A DNA stretch of 64,000 nucleotides from Aeromicrobium terrae (GCF_008039565.1 NZ_VDUX01000003.1:1-64000), one strand, 5' to 3'. Positions 50,371-58,689 are shown, counted from the stretch's first letter. Numbers and translations: made by a program. Notes: a model not told the origin generated them from the sequence alone.

Positions 50371-50787
50371 CTAGGTGAGCGGGGTCAGGACCTCACGGAT
50401 GACGTCCGGCACGGGTGTCACCGTGCGGTCGGCGCCGCTGACGTAGACGTGCACGAAGCGGCCGGTGGCCGCGGGCTCGTCCTCGTCGCCCTGGAACAGG
50501 CCGATCTCGTAGACCACGCTCGACGTGCCCAGCTTCTCCACGCGCAGGCCGGCGTGCACCTCCCCCGGGAACCGGAGCTCGCGGTGGAACACGCAGCCCG
50601 TCTCGGCGACGATCCCGTACGCGTCGAGCTTCCGGATGTCGGTGCCGGTGGCCTCGATCAGGTAGCCGTTCACCGCGGTGTCGAAGAACGAGTAGTAGAC
50701 GACGTTGTTGACGTGGCCGTAGACGTCCTCGTCCTCCCAGCGCGTGGTGATCGTGTACCGCGCGGGGTAGGAGAAGAGAGCAGTCAC
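50371..50787 (-). CDS. Acyl-CoA thioesterase of the hotdog 4HBT family
   Basis: The 138-residue protein has the 4-hydroxybenzoyl-CoA thioesterase motif RWEDEDVYGHVNNVVYYSFFDTAVN, with the active-site Asp in DVYGHVNN, and VHRELRFPGEVHAGL. Hotdog-fold single domain. The GTG start overlaps the smc stop by 4 nt (GTGA), so its translation is coupled to smc. The substrate is unknown. Its place between smc and ftsY is odd functionally. Confidence 0.9.
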   Translation of the reverse strand: MTALFSYPARYTITTRWEDEDVYGHVNNVVYYSFFDTAVNGYLIEATGTDIRKLDAYGIVAETGCVFHRELRFPGEVHAGLRVEKLGTSSVVYEIGLFQGDEDEPAATGRFVHVYVSGADRTVTPVPDVIREVLTPLT

Positions 50788-53700
50788 GCGCTCTCTTCCT
50801 CGCGCAGTCGCTGGCTGATGACGGCCGAGACGCCGTCGCCGCGCATGGAGACGCCGTACAGCGCGTCGGCGACCTCCATCGTGCGCTTCTGGTGCGTGAT
50901 GACGACGAGCTGGGAGTTGTCGCGGAGCTCCTCGTAGATCTCCAGGAGGCGGCCCAGGTTGGTGTCGTCGAGGGCGGCCTCGACCTCGTCGAGGATGTAG
51001 AACGGGCTCGGCCGGGCCTTGAACAGCGCCACCAGGAACGCGACGGCCACCAGAGAGCGCTCGCCGCCGGAGAGCAGCGAGAGCCGCTTGACCTTCTTGC
51101 CGGGTGGGCGGGCCTCGACGTCGATGCCCGTGGTGAGCATGTCCTGCGGGTCGGTGAGCACGAGACGGCCCTCGCCACCGGGGAACAGCCGCGAGAAGAC
51201 GTCCGCGAACTCGGCCTCGACGTCGTTCCAGGCCTCGGTGAAGACCTGCTCGACCTTGGCGTCGACGTCCTCGACGATGTCGAGGAGGTCCTGGCGGGTC
51301 TTGCGGAGGTCGTCGAGCTGCTCGGAGAGGAACTGGTGCCGCTCCTCGAGCGCGCTGAACTCCTCCAGCGCGAGCGGGTTGACCTTGCCGAGCATGGCCA
51401 GCGACCGCTCGGCGGTGCGGAGACGCTTGACCTGCTCCTCGCGCACGTAGGGCACCGGATCGCTCGGGGCATCCACGGGCTGGCCGTCGTCGTCGAGCAG
51501 CTCGACGGGCGGCACGAGCTGGTCCGGGCCGAACTCGGCGACGAGGGTCTCGACCTCGAGCCCGAGCTCCTCCAGGGCCTTCGCCTCGAGCGACTCCAGG
51601 CGGAGCCGCAGCTCAGCGCGCGCCATCTCGTCCTTGTGCACCGAGTCGGTGAGTCCGTCGAGCTCGGTGCCGAGGTCACGAAGGCGGGCGCGCGTCTCGC
51701 GCAGCGCCTCCTCACGACCGGACCGGGACTCCTCGATCTCGGTGCGGCGACGGGAGGCGAGCTCGATGGACGTCTCGAGCCGCGCCATCACGGCGTCACC
51801 GACGGCGATGACCGCGCGGGCCGCCTCGGCCTCGCGGAGCTGGCGCTCGCGACGCTCGCGGGCGCGGATCCGCTCCTCGCGCTCGGTGGCGGCCGCCTCG
51901 AGCAGGGCAGTCACCTGGCCGTCGAGCGCGCGGGCGCGCTCCTCGTTGGTGCGCAGGGCGAGCCGGGCGTCGGTCTCCTGGCGGCGAGCGGCCGACGCCT
52001 CCTCGGCGAGCCGTTCGAGCTCGGTGGTGTCGGGCTCCTCCTCGGGGGCGTTCTCGGCCTGGGCGAGCCGCTCCTCGAGCTCGGCGAGGCCGGCGAGGTC
52101 GCGCTCGTGGGCGGTCTCGGCCTCGGTGATGGCGGCGGCGAGACGCTCCGCCTCACCGCGGGCGGCGCGTGCCGTGGACCCGAGGTGTCCGAGCTGCTCG
52201 GCGACCGCAGCCATCTCGGCGTCGGACTCGTGCAGACGGGCGAGCGCGGCGTCGACTCGCTCCTGCAGCTCGGCGCGCTCGGCCTCGGCGGCCTGCTGCT
52301 CGAACCGCACGGTCTCGATGACGTGGGAGGCGGACGCGAGGTCGGACTCGGCCTCCTCGATGGCGGCCTTGACCTCGATGAGGCTCGGGGCGCTCGACGA
52401 GCCGCCGGACGCGAAGTACGCGCCCAGCAGGTCGCCCTCGAGGGTCACGGCCGTGACGTCGGGCGCCTGGGCGACGAGCGCCCGGGCCTGTGAGAGGTCG
52501 TCGACGACGGCGACCTTGAACAGCAGACGACGCAGCGCTCCGGTGAGGGACTCGGGACCGTCGATCACGTCGACGGCGTAGGTGGCGCCGTCAGGGAGTC
52601 CGGGCCAGGCGGTGTCGTCGACGGCGTCGCCCGCGGAGCCGAGCAGCATGCCGGCGCGACCGAGGTCCTCGGACTTCAGCTTCTCGAGCGCGGCGACGGC
52701 GGTGTCGAGACGGTCGACGGCCACGGCGTCGGCCGCCGAGCCGAGCGCGGACGCGACCGCGGACTCGAAGCCAGACCGAACGGTGAGCAGGGCGGCGACG
52801 GAGCCGAGCAGTCCGCTGACCTGGTCGGTGGCGGCGAGCAGCGCGCCGGCGCCGTCCTTGCGGGACAGCCCGAGCTCGAGCGCCTCCTTGCGGGCCGTGA
52901 GGGCGGCGTGCCGGCGTTCGGCGTCCTGCGCCCGTGCAGCGAGGGCGCTCAGCCGCTCGACGACTCCGGCGAGGGCGGCTTCCGCCGACTCGAGGTCGGC
53001 GTCCAGGCCGGACTCCCCCGCGTTCAGGCCGGCGATCTCGGTCTCCTGCGCGGTGAACGCGCGTTGGGCTTCCGTGGCGCGGCGCTCGGCCTCGTCGCGG
53101 GCCGCGGTGAGTCGGCCGATCTCGTCGTCGGCGGCGGACGCGCGCGACTTCAGCGCGTTGACCTGCCCGTGCAGACGGGCGAGCCCCTCACGCTGGTCGG
53201 CGGCGGCACGGAGGAGGCCGGCGACCCGGCGCTCCTCGGTGGCGTGGGCGGCCTCGGCCTCGTCGCGGCGGACGACGGCCTGCTCGAGCGCCGTGGTGGC
53301 CTCGGTGACGGCGGCGGCCATGCGCTCGTGCTGCTCCCGGACGCGTCCGGCCTCGGCCTCGAGCTCCTCGGGGTCGCGGCCGTGCCGGCGGTCCTCGGCC
53401 TCGACGGCGGCGAGGCGGACGCGCTCGGTGGCGAGTCCGGCCGTGCCGCGCAGGCGCTCGCGCAGGCCGGACAACGAGTACCAGGTCTCCTGAGCGGCGG
53501 AGAGCCGCGGGGAGTCGCTGCGGAGGTGGTCCTCCAGCTCGGTCTCGGTCGCGCGCGCCTCGGCGATGGCGGCCTCGACGGCGGCGCGACGCTCCTTCAG
53601 CGCCGTCTCGTCGGCGAGCTCCTCCTCGATGACCTTCGTGGCGGCGACGACGTCGTCGGCCAGGAGGCGGGCACGGGCGTCGCGGGCGTCGGCCTGGATC

Positions 53701-54350
53701 ACGGCGGCGCGACGAGCGACCTCGGCCTGGCGGCCCAGCGGCTTGAGCTGGCGACGCAGCTCGTTGAGGACGTCCTGCAGGCGCGTGAGGTTGCCCTGCG
53801 TGGCATCGAGCTTGCGGAGCGCCTTCTCCTTGCGCTTGCGGTGCTTGAGGACGCCCGCGGCCTCCTCGATGAAGCCGCGGCGCTCCTCGGGCGTGGCCCG
53901 GAGCACCGAGTCGAGCTGGCCCTGGCCGACGATCACGTGCATCTCGCGGCCGATGCCGGAGTCGCTCAGGAGCTCCTGGACGTCGAGCAAGCGGCAGGTG
54001 CTGCCGTTGATGGCGTACTCGGAGCCGCCGTTGCGGAACATGGTCCGCGAGATGGTGACCTCGGAGTACTCGATCGGCAGGGCGCCGTCGGTGTTGTCGA
54101 TCGTGAGCACGACCTCGGCACGTCCGAGCGGCGGACGGCCGGCGGTGCCGGCGAAGATGACGTCCTCCATCTTGCCGCCGCGCAGCGTCTTGGCACCCTG
54201 CTCGCCCATGACCCAGGACAGCGCGTCGACGACGTTCGACTTGCCGGAGCCGTTGGGGCCGACGACGCACGTGATGCCCGGCTCCAGCTGGAGCGTGGTG
54301 GAGGAGGCGAAGGACTTGAACCCACGGAGCGTGAGGCTCTTCAGGTACAC
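50784..54350 (-). CDS. smc: Chromosome segregation protein SMC
   Basis: SMC condenses and organises the chromosome with ScpA and ScpB. The 1188-residue protein has Walker A GPNGSGKSNVVDALSWVMGEQ, long coiled coils (about 170-500 and 670-1000), a hinge in between (near GLLGSVAALLTVRSGFESAVASALGSAADAVAVDRL), and the C-terminal signature and Walker B LSLLSGGERSLVAVAF with ILDEVEAALDD. GTG 54350 follows AGGAGAGCATCCG, and TAGGGT (54398-54393) could give a 36-nt leader. It precedes the thioesterase and ftsY. Confidence 0.97.
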   Translation of the reverse strand: MYLKSLTLRGFKSFASSTTLQLEPGITCVVGPNGSGKSNVVDALSWVMGEQGAKTLRGGKMEDVIFAGTAGRPPLGRAEVVLTIDNTDGALPIEYSEVTISRTMFRNGGSEYAINGSTCRLLDVQELLSDSGIGREMHVIVGQGQLDSVLRATPEERRGFIEEAAGVLKHRKRKEKALRKLDATQGNLTRLQDVLNELRRQLKPLGRQAEVARRAAVIQADARDARARLLADDVVAATKVIEEELADETALKERRAAVEAAIAEARATETELEDHLRSDSPRLSAAQETWYSLSGLRERLRGTAGLATERVRLAAVEAEDRRHGRDPEELEAEAGRVREQHERMAAAVTEATTALEQAVVRRDEAEAAHATEERRVAGLLRAAADQREGLARLHGQVNALKSRASAADDEIGRLTAARDEAERRATEAQRAFTAQETEIAGLNAGESGLDADLESAEAALAGVVERLSALAARAQDAERRHAALTARKEALELGLSRKDGAGALLAATDQVSGLLGSVAALLTVRSGFESAVASALGSAADAVAVDRLDTAVAALEKLKSEDLGRAGMLLGSAGDAVDDTAWPGLPDGATYAVDVIDGPESLTGALRRLLFKVAVVDDLSQARALVAQAPDVTAVTLEGDLLGAYFASGGSSSAPSLIEVKAAIEEAESDLASASHVIETVRFEQQAAEAERAELQERVDAALARLHESDAEMAAVAEQLGHLGSTARAARGEAERLAAAITEAETAHERDLAGLAELEERLAQAENAPEEEPDTTELERLAEEASAARRQETDARLALRTNEERARALDGQVTALLEAAATEREERIRARERRERQLREAEAARAVIAVGDAVMARLETSIELASRRRTEIEESRSGREEALRETRARLRDLGTELDGLTDSVHKDEMARAELRLRLESLEAKALEELGLEVETLVAEFGPDQLVPPVELLDDDGQPVDAPSDPVPYVREEQVKRLRTAERSLAMLGKVNPLALEEFSALEERHQFLSEQLDDLRKTRQDLLDIVEDVDAKVEQVFTEAWNDVEAEFADVFSRLFPGGEGRLVLTDPQDMLTTGIDVEARPPGKKVKRLSLLSGGERSLVAVAFLVALFKARPSPFYILDEVEAALDDTNLGRLLEIYEELRDNSQLVVITHQKRTMEVADALYGVSMRGDGVSAVISQRLREEESA

Positions 54351-54420
54351 CGGATGCTCTCCTCGTGACGGGCGGCGGGGAAGCCTGAAACCACCCTAGA
54401 GGACAGGGTCGGCGAATCGA

Positions 54421-54441
54421 CGGACCGACCTCGTCGGTCCG
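54421..54441 (-). terminator. Hairpin after the small coiled-coil gene
   Basis: CGGACCGAC (54421-54429) and GTCGGTCCG (54433-54441) form a 9-bp perfect stem with a 3-nt loop, 14 nt after the stop of the 66-codon gene on the minus strand. It separates that gene from smc. Tight geometry is typical of an intrinsic terminator, though the U-tract is weak. Confidence 0.65.
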
Positions 54442-54455
54442 GGGGGCGCGTCAGG

Positions 54456-54656
54456 TCAGTGCGCGAGGGGCTCGAGGAGGTCGCCGGCCGTGACGTGGTC
54501 GACGCGCTCGCTGAGGGTCTTCAGCAGACCCTCGTTCTCGATCTTCAGGCGCAGCACCTCCGACTCGAGGTCGGTGATGCGCTGACGTAGACGGGCCGTC
54601 TCACGGAGCTGGTCGGTGGTGGGACCGCCGACATAACCGAGGAGAGCCTTGGCCAT
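54456..54656 (-). CDS. Small coiled-coil protein of unknown function
   Basis: The 66-residue protein has MAKALLGYVGGPTTDQLRETARLRQRITDLESEVLRLKIENEGLLKTL, a heptad-type coiled coil from about residue 15 to 50. No signal or domain is recognised. It has a GGGAGGAAC ribosome site, and is followed by a strong hairpin and then smc on the same strand, so it is its own transcription unit. The good Shine-Dalgarno, codon use and terminator support it as real. Its function is unknown. Confidence 0.8.
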   Translation of the reverse strand: MAKALLGYVGGPTTDQLRETARLRQRITDLESEVLRLKIENEGLLKTLSERVDHVTAGDLLEPLAH

Positions 54657-54695
54657 GGAGTTCCTCCCAGAACTGGCACTGGCGATGAGGGGTGT

Positions 54696-54710
54696 GCAGT
54701 CGACGACTGC
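54696..54710 (-). promoter_or_regulatory. 15-bp palindrome upstream of the small coiled-coil gene
   Basis: GCAGTCG, A, CGACTGC is a perfect palindrome in the 115-nt gap between the divergent small gene and PH-domain gene. It could be an operator or hairpin. Confidence 0.35.
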
Positions 54711-54758
54711 GTCTCTTAGTGTCCCACCGTGAGCCGAGCCGGGTCAACCTGCCCTGGG

Positions 54759-54764
54759 TAGGGT
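54759..54764 (+). promoter_or_regulatory. Probable -10 element of the PH-domain gene
   Basis: TAGGGT ends 7 nt before GTG 54772 and no Shine-Dalgarno is present, consistent with a leaderless transcript. Confidence 0.4.
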
Positions 54765-54771
54765 CGGCAGC

Positions 54772-55272
54772 GTGAGCGACGCCCTGTTCGACCCACCGGG
54801 AACCACCTGGACGAGGGTGTCGCCGGCGCTCACAACGGTGCGCCGCATCCTCCTCGTGCCGCCCCTCGTCGTCGTCGCGATCGCGCTGGTCGGGGCCGCC
54901 TTGCTGTGGGCCGACGGACCCTGGCCGGTCGTCCTGCTCGCGCTCGCGGTCGTCGCGCTCGGGGCCGCGGCGTGGACGTGGCGCTGGGCCGCTCGGAACA
55001 CGGCCAGCTGGGGCTACGCCGAGCAGGAGGACGACCTCCTGGTCACCGGCGGCGTGCTGTTCCGCCGCCTCGTGGCCGTGCCGTACGGCCGGATGCAGTT
55101 CGTCGACGTGCAGGCCGGACCGGTCGACCGCCGGTTCGGCATCGCCACCGTCACCCTGCACACCGCGAGCACGGAGACCGCCGCCGACATCCCCGGGCTC
55201 CCGGCCGAGGAGGCCCGCCGCCTGCGCAACCGCCTCACCGAGCTCGGCGAGAGCCATGGCGCCGGACTCTGA
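54772..55272 (+). CDS. PH domain-containing membrane protein (YdbS-like)
   Basis: The 166-residue protein has two transmembrane segments (about 26-47 and 51-70) followed by a bacterial PH (bPH2) domain with LLVTGGVLFRRLVAVPYGRMQFVDVQAGPVDRRFGIATVTLHTAS. The family includes YdbS/YdbT of Bacillus, of uncertain function in stress or membrane protection. It starts at GTG 54772, 7 nt after TAGGGT. It overlaps the next gene by 17 nt, so the two are coupled as the YdbS-YdbT pair. Confidence 0.87.
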   Translation: MSDALFDPPGTTWTRVSPALTTVRRILLVPPLVVVAIALVGAALLWADGPWPVVLLALAVVALGAAAWTWRWAARNTASWGYAEQEDDLLVTGGVLFRRLVAVPYGRMQFVDVQAGPVDRRFGIATVTLHTASTETAADIPGLPAEEARRLRNRLTELGESHGAGL

Positions 55273-56581
55273 CGCGGGGCAGGAGTCCCAGGGCTCACGC
55301 ACCCATCCGCTGACCGGTCTGGTCCAGGGCACGCTGTGGGCCGGCGCGGCCGTGGCCGGTCTGGTGGGTCAGCTGGTCAGTGGCGACGGCTGGGGCGAGC
55401 TGCCGATCTGGCTGAGCCTCGTGGCCGCGGTGGGTGGAGGCCTGCTCATCGGCGTCGGGTTCGGCTTTCTCACCTGGTACTTCACGCGCTACGTCATCGA
55501 CGGAACCGAGCTGCGGATCAGCAGTGGCGTGCTGCAGAAGTCGTCGCGCCGCATCCCGTACGAGCGGATCCAGAGCGTCGACGTGGCGGAGCCGTTCCTG
55601 GCCCGGGTGCTCGGCCTGGCCGAGCTGCGCATCGAGATGGCGGGCGGCAAGAACGCCCGGACGTCGCTGCGCTTCGTGTCGCTCGACGACGCCCGCCGGC
55701 TGCGCGGCATCCTGCTCGCCCGAGCGCAGGGCCGGGAGGTGACCGACGACCACCACGAGCAGGAGGAGCTCGACGTCATCGCGCACGTCTCGCCCGAACG
55801 TGTCGTCATCGGCACCCTGCTCTCCCTCGACTTCCTCGCCGCCGTGCTCGGCACGATCGCGGCCGCGGTGGCTGCCGTGTGGTTCGGGCAGGTGCTCGCG
55901 TTCCTCGGCGGTCTCGTGCCGCTGGGCACCTGGGTGGTGCAGATCGTCGGGCGACGGGTCCTGCAGCAGTGGGACTTCACGCTGTACCGCAGCGCCACCG
56001 GCTTCCGGATCGAGCGCGGTCTGCTCTCCCGGACGTCGCAGAGCATCCCGTTCGCCCGCGTCCAGGGCGTCGCGATCGAGGAGCCGTACGTCTGGCGCCG
56101 GCTGGGATGGCAGCGGCTCGAGGTCGACGTCGCCGGCCAGGCCGCTCACGACGGCGACGACTCCTCCGACATCAGCTCCACGCTGCTGCCCATCGCGGAC
56201 CCTGCGCTCGCCGCGGCGGTGCTCGAGGAGATGGTGCCCGGGGCACGGGCGGACGCCGACGACCCGGTGCGGGTGCCGCGCCGCTCCTGGCCGTTCGCGC
56301 CGATCGGCTGGCGCTACCGCTGGGTGACCGCCGACGGCGTCGCGTTCGTGGCCCGGTCCGGCTGGCTGACCCGGACCACCGACGTCGTCCCGCACGCCCG
56401 CACGCAGTCGGTGGAGCTGCGGCAAGGTCCCCTGCAGCGCCGGCTCGGGGTGGCGACGATCGAGGTGCACACGCCCAAGGGGCCGGTCGATGCCGACGGC
56501 CCGCACCTGGACGCGCCCCGGGCCCGGGAGCTGGCCTTCGCCCAGCTCGAGCACGCCCGCCGGGCCCGCCTGCCACACTGA
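55256..56581 (+). CDS. PH domain-containing membrane protein (YdbT-like)
   Basis: The 441-residue protein has several transmembrane segments and three bPH2-type repeats: GTELRISSGVLQKSSRRIPYERIQSVDVAEPF, GFRIERGLLSRTSQSIPFARVQGVAIEEPYVWRRLG and VAFVARSGWLTRTTDVVPHARTQSVELRQGPLQRRLG. These are the signature units of YdbT. It pairs with the preceding YdbS-like gene. Function unknown, probably membrane-associated. Confidence 0.87.
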   Translation: MAPDSDAGQESQGSRTHPLTGLVQGTLWAGAAVAGLVGQLVSGDGWGELPIWLSLVAAVGGGLLIGVGFGFLTWYFTRYVIDGTELRISSGVLQKSSRRIPYERIQSVDVAEPFLARVLGLAELRIEMAGGKNARTSLRFVSLDDARRLRGILLARAQGREVTDDHHEQEELDVIAHVSPERVVIGTLLSLDFLAAVLGTIAAAVAAVWFGQVLAFLGGLVPLGTWVVQIVGRRVLQQWDFTLYRSATGFRIERGLLSRTSQSIPFARVQGVAIEEPYVWRRLGWQRLEVDVAGQAAHDGDDSSDISSTLLPIADPALAAAVLEEMVPGARADADDPVRVPRRSWPFAPIGWRYRWVTADGVAFVARSGWLTRTTDVVPHARTQSVELRQGPLQRRLGVATIEVHTPKGPVDADGPHLDAPRARELAFAQLEHARRARLPH

Positions 56582-56586
56582 CGCGC

Positions 56587-57075
56587 ATGGTCCGCAGGCT
56601 CCGCAAGGGCGACACCGCGACGAGCAGCATCGAGGTCGACCGTCCGCCGGAGGACGTGTGGGCGCTGGTGGGCGATCCGCTGCGATATCCCGAGCTGAGT
56701 CCCGAGACGTTCCGCGTGAGCTGGCTCCGCGGCGCGACGGCCCCCGTAGTCGGGGCCCGGTTCCGGGGGTGGAACCGGAAGCGCGCCGCCGTCTGGGCGA
56801 CCACCTGTCACGTCGACGCCTACGAGCCGGGGCGGATGCTGTCGTTCACCCCGGTGACCGCCGGTAGCCTCACCCGGTGGACCTGGCAGGTCGAGCCTGG
56901 TGCCGCCCCGGGCGCGACGCGGCTCACCGAGACGGTCGAGCTCGCGAAGGACATGCCGGTGCTCCTCGTCGGGTACGAGCTGCTCGTGATGGGCGACAGC
57001 GACCGCCTTGCCGCGCTGCAGGACAACGTGGCCACGAGCGTCGCCCGGGTGAAGGAGCACCTGGAGGCGGGCTAA
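56587..57075 (+). CDS. SRPBCC family protein (polyketide cyclase/START-like)
   Basis: The 162-residue protein has the SRPBCC pattern: TSSIEVDRPPEDVWALVGDPLRYPELSPE at the start, RFRGWNRKRAA, then a long C-terminal helix (DRLAALQDNVATSVARVKEHLEAG). Family members bind hydrophobic ligands. It starts at ATG 56587, 5 nt after the YdbT-like gene, so it is in that unit. Its stop overlaps the dus stop by 3 nt (convergent). Confidence 0.82.
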   Translation: MVRRLRKGDTATSSIEVDRPPEDVWALVGDPLRYPELSPETFRVSWLRGATAPVVGARFRGWNRKRAAVWATTCHVDAYEPGRMLSFTPVTAGSLTRWTWQVEPGAAPGATRLTETVELAKDMPVLLVGYELLVMGDSDRLAALQDNVATSVARVKEHLEAG

Positions 57076-58262
57076 CCGCCGCTGGTGGCGTCCTCGGCGT
57101 CGGCGGAGAGCGGCGCGGCCAGCTCGCGGGACCCGAGCCACCCGTCGGGCAGCACGACCTTGCGCGGTGAGCCCTGCCGTCCGCGCGGGGTGCCGAGCTG
57201 GTCGACCGGGTACGGCTCGCTCGGGTCGAGCTCGTCGAGCAACGCGTCGAGGGCGGCGTAGGACGAGACCGTGCCCAGGCGCGAGCGCACGGACGGGCCG
57301 GCGCGGAACCCCTTGAGGTACCAGGCGACGTGCTTGCGGAACTCGACGCAACCGCGCTCCTCGCCCAGCCAGTCGCCGAGGAGGACAGCGTGCCGTCGCA
57401 TGATCGTCGAGACCTCACCCAGCGTGGGAAGAGTCCTTTCGACAGGCTCAAGGACCGATCCTTGAGCCTGTCGAAAGGACTCCGCGAGGTCGCGGAAGAG
57501 CCAGGGGCGCCCGAGGCAGCCGCGGCCGACGACGACGCCGTCGCAGCCGGTCTCCTCGACCATGCGGATCGCGTCGGCGGCCTCCCAGATGTCGCCGTTG
57601 CCGAGCACGGGGATACCGACGGCGGCCTTGAGCTCGCCGATCGCGGACCAGTCGGCGGAGCCGGAGTAGTGCTGGGCCGCGGTCCGGCCGTGCAGCGCGA
57701 TCGCCGCGCAGCCGGCGTCCTCCGCGATGTGGCCGGCGTCGAGGTAGGTGAGGTGGTCGTCGTCGATGCCTTTCCGGGTCTTCATCGTCACCGGCACGCC
57801 GTAGGGCTCGGCCGCCTCCACCGCGGCGGTGAGGATCTCGCCGAGCAGGGTGGCCTTCCACGGCAGCGCCGCTCCTCCGCCCTTGCGCGTGACCTTGGGG
57901 ACCGGGCAGCCGAAGTTCAGGTCGACGTGCGCGACGCCGTGGTCGGCACAGAGGATCTCGACCGCCTTGCCGATGTAGACGGGGTCGATGCCGTACAGCT
58001 GCACCGAGCGCACGGACTCGTCGTCGGCGAACGTCAGCATCGACAGGCTCGTGCGGTCGCCCTCCACGATGCCGCGCGACGTGATCATCTCGCAGACGTA
58101 GAGTCCAGCCGGTCCTGAATCAGCCGCCCGGGGCCCGGCACCCCCGCCGTGCTCCGCGCACAGCTGGCGGAACGCGACGTTCGTGACGCCCGCCATCGGC
58201 GCGAGCACGACCGGCACGGGGACCTGGAGGTCACCGAGGCGCAGCGGCTGGGTCACGGGCAT
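57072..58262 (-). CDS. dusB: tRNA-dihydrouridine synthase (DusB family) with two repeat-encoded insertions
   Basis: Dus reduces uridine to dihydrouridine in tRNA using FMN. The 396-residue protein has VVLAPMAGVTNVAFRQLC, VCEMITSRG, the catalytic Cys119 in DLNFGCPVPKVTRKGGG, TMKTRKGIDDDH, and VLGNGDIW with GVVVGRGCLGRPW. Two stretches are unusual: GGAGPRAADSGPA (about residues 40-52), encoded by a copy of the GC-rich dispersed repeat, and ESFRQAQGSVLEPVERT, encoded by a 52-bp perfect palindrome. Both preserve the frame. ATG 58262 is given; GTG 58256 is better spaced from GGGGAG. Confidence 0.93.
   Translation of the reverse strand: MPVTQPLRLGDLQVPVPVVLAPMAGVTNVAFRQLCAEHGGGAGPRAADSGPAGLYVCEMITSRGIVEGDRTSLSMLTFADDESVRSVQLYGIDPVYIGKAVEILCADHGVAHVDLNFGCPVPKVTRKGGGAALPWKATLLGEILTAAVEAAEPYGVPVTMKTRKGIDDDHLTYLDAGHIAEDAGCAAIALHGRTAAQHYSGSADWSAIGELKAAVGIPVLGNGDIWEAADAIRMVEETGCDGVVVGRGCLGRPWLFRDLAESFRQAQGSVLEPVERTLPTLGEVSTIMRRHAVLLGDWLGEERGCVEFRKHVAWYLKGFRAGPSVRSRLGTVSSYAALDALLDELDPSEPYPVDQLGTPRGRQGSPRKVVLPDGWLGSRELAAPLSADAEDATSGG
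57431..57482 (-). repeat. 52-bp perfect palindromic repeat inside dus
   Basis: The arms 57431-57454 and 57459-57482 are perfect 24-bp inverted copies around a 4-nt centre. The core reads TTTCGACAGGCTCAAGGA in one arm. The repeat lies in frame in dus and encodes ESFRQAQGSVLEPVERT in a region where Dus proteins have a surface loop. The core motif resembles palindromic elements dispersed in many actinobacterial genomes, usually between genes. Confidence 0.9.
58112..58150 (-). repeat. GC-rich dispersed repeat, copy 2 (inside dus)
   Basis: CTGAATC, 2 nt, CCGCCC, 2 nt, GGCCCGGCACCCCC at 58115-58145 matches copy 1 at 3528-3559 at 27 defined bases, with one 1-nt length difference in a spacer. It encodes the extra GGAGPRAADSGPA segment of Dus. 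Confidence 0.75.
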
Positions 58263-58302
58263 CTCCCCAGTGTCCCAGCCGCCCCGTCACCGACAAAAAC
58301 GA

Positions 58303-58689
58303 TCACCCTCCGTAGGGCACCGTGATGATCTCCAGGTTGTGGCCGTCCGGGTCGTCCCAGTAGAGGCCGCGACCCCCGTCGTTCGTGTTGACCTCGTTCG
58401 GGATCCGGTGGAACGGGTCAGCCCAGTAGGGCAGGCCGCGCGCGACGATCCGCGCGTGGATGGCGTCGAACTCGTCGTCGGAGACCATGAACGCGTAGTG
58501 CTGCGGGTGCACGCGGCCGTGGTCGTCGGCGTAGTCGAGCGAGACGCCGTTGGCGACCTCGACGACCACGAACGGGCCGTAGGTGGCCGGCTCGGGCAGG
58601 CCCAGGATGTCGACCAGGAACTGCGCCGAGGCGTGCTTGTCCGTGGACCGGACGATCGTGTGGTTCAGGGTGACGCTCATGGTGCTCAT
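58303..58689 (-). CDS. Glyoxalase/VOC family protein
   Basis: The 128-residue protein has the VOC-fold motif: MSVTLNHTIVRSTDKHASAQFLVDILGLPEP at the start and YWDDPDGHNLEIITVPYGG at the end, with metal-ligand-like His and Glu (H-T-I, HYAF, NLEI). Single VOC domain, function unknown, often for small-molecule resistance or dioxygenase-like reactions. It starts at ATG 58689, overlapping the MFS stop by 4 nt (ATGA), so it is coupled to the transporter and probably controlled by the TetR gene at 60213. Confidence 0.87.
   Translation of the reverse strand: MSTMSVTLNHTIVRSTDKHASAQFLVDILGLPEPATYGPFVVVEVANGVSLDYADDHGRVHPQHYAFMVSDDEFDAIHARIVARGLPYWADPFHRIPNEVNTNDGGRGLYWDDPDGHNLEIITVPYGG

Noticed and set aside
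54414..54421. GAATCGAC as a fourth copy of the flanking repeat of the DUF559 gene
   Set aside because: Only the eight-base core matches; no paired GTCGATTC or GACGCA end is nearby, so it is likely chance.
58035..58050. Second copy of the TCGACAGGCTC palindrome core in dus
   Set aside because: Only about eleven bases match, and they encode conserved Dus residues (LSML region), so this is native sequence.
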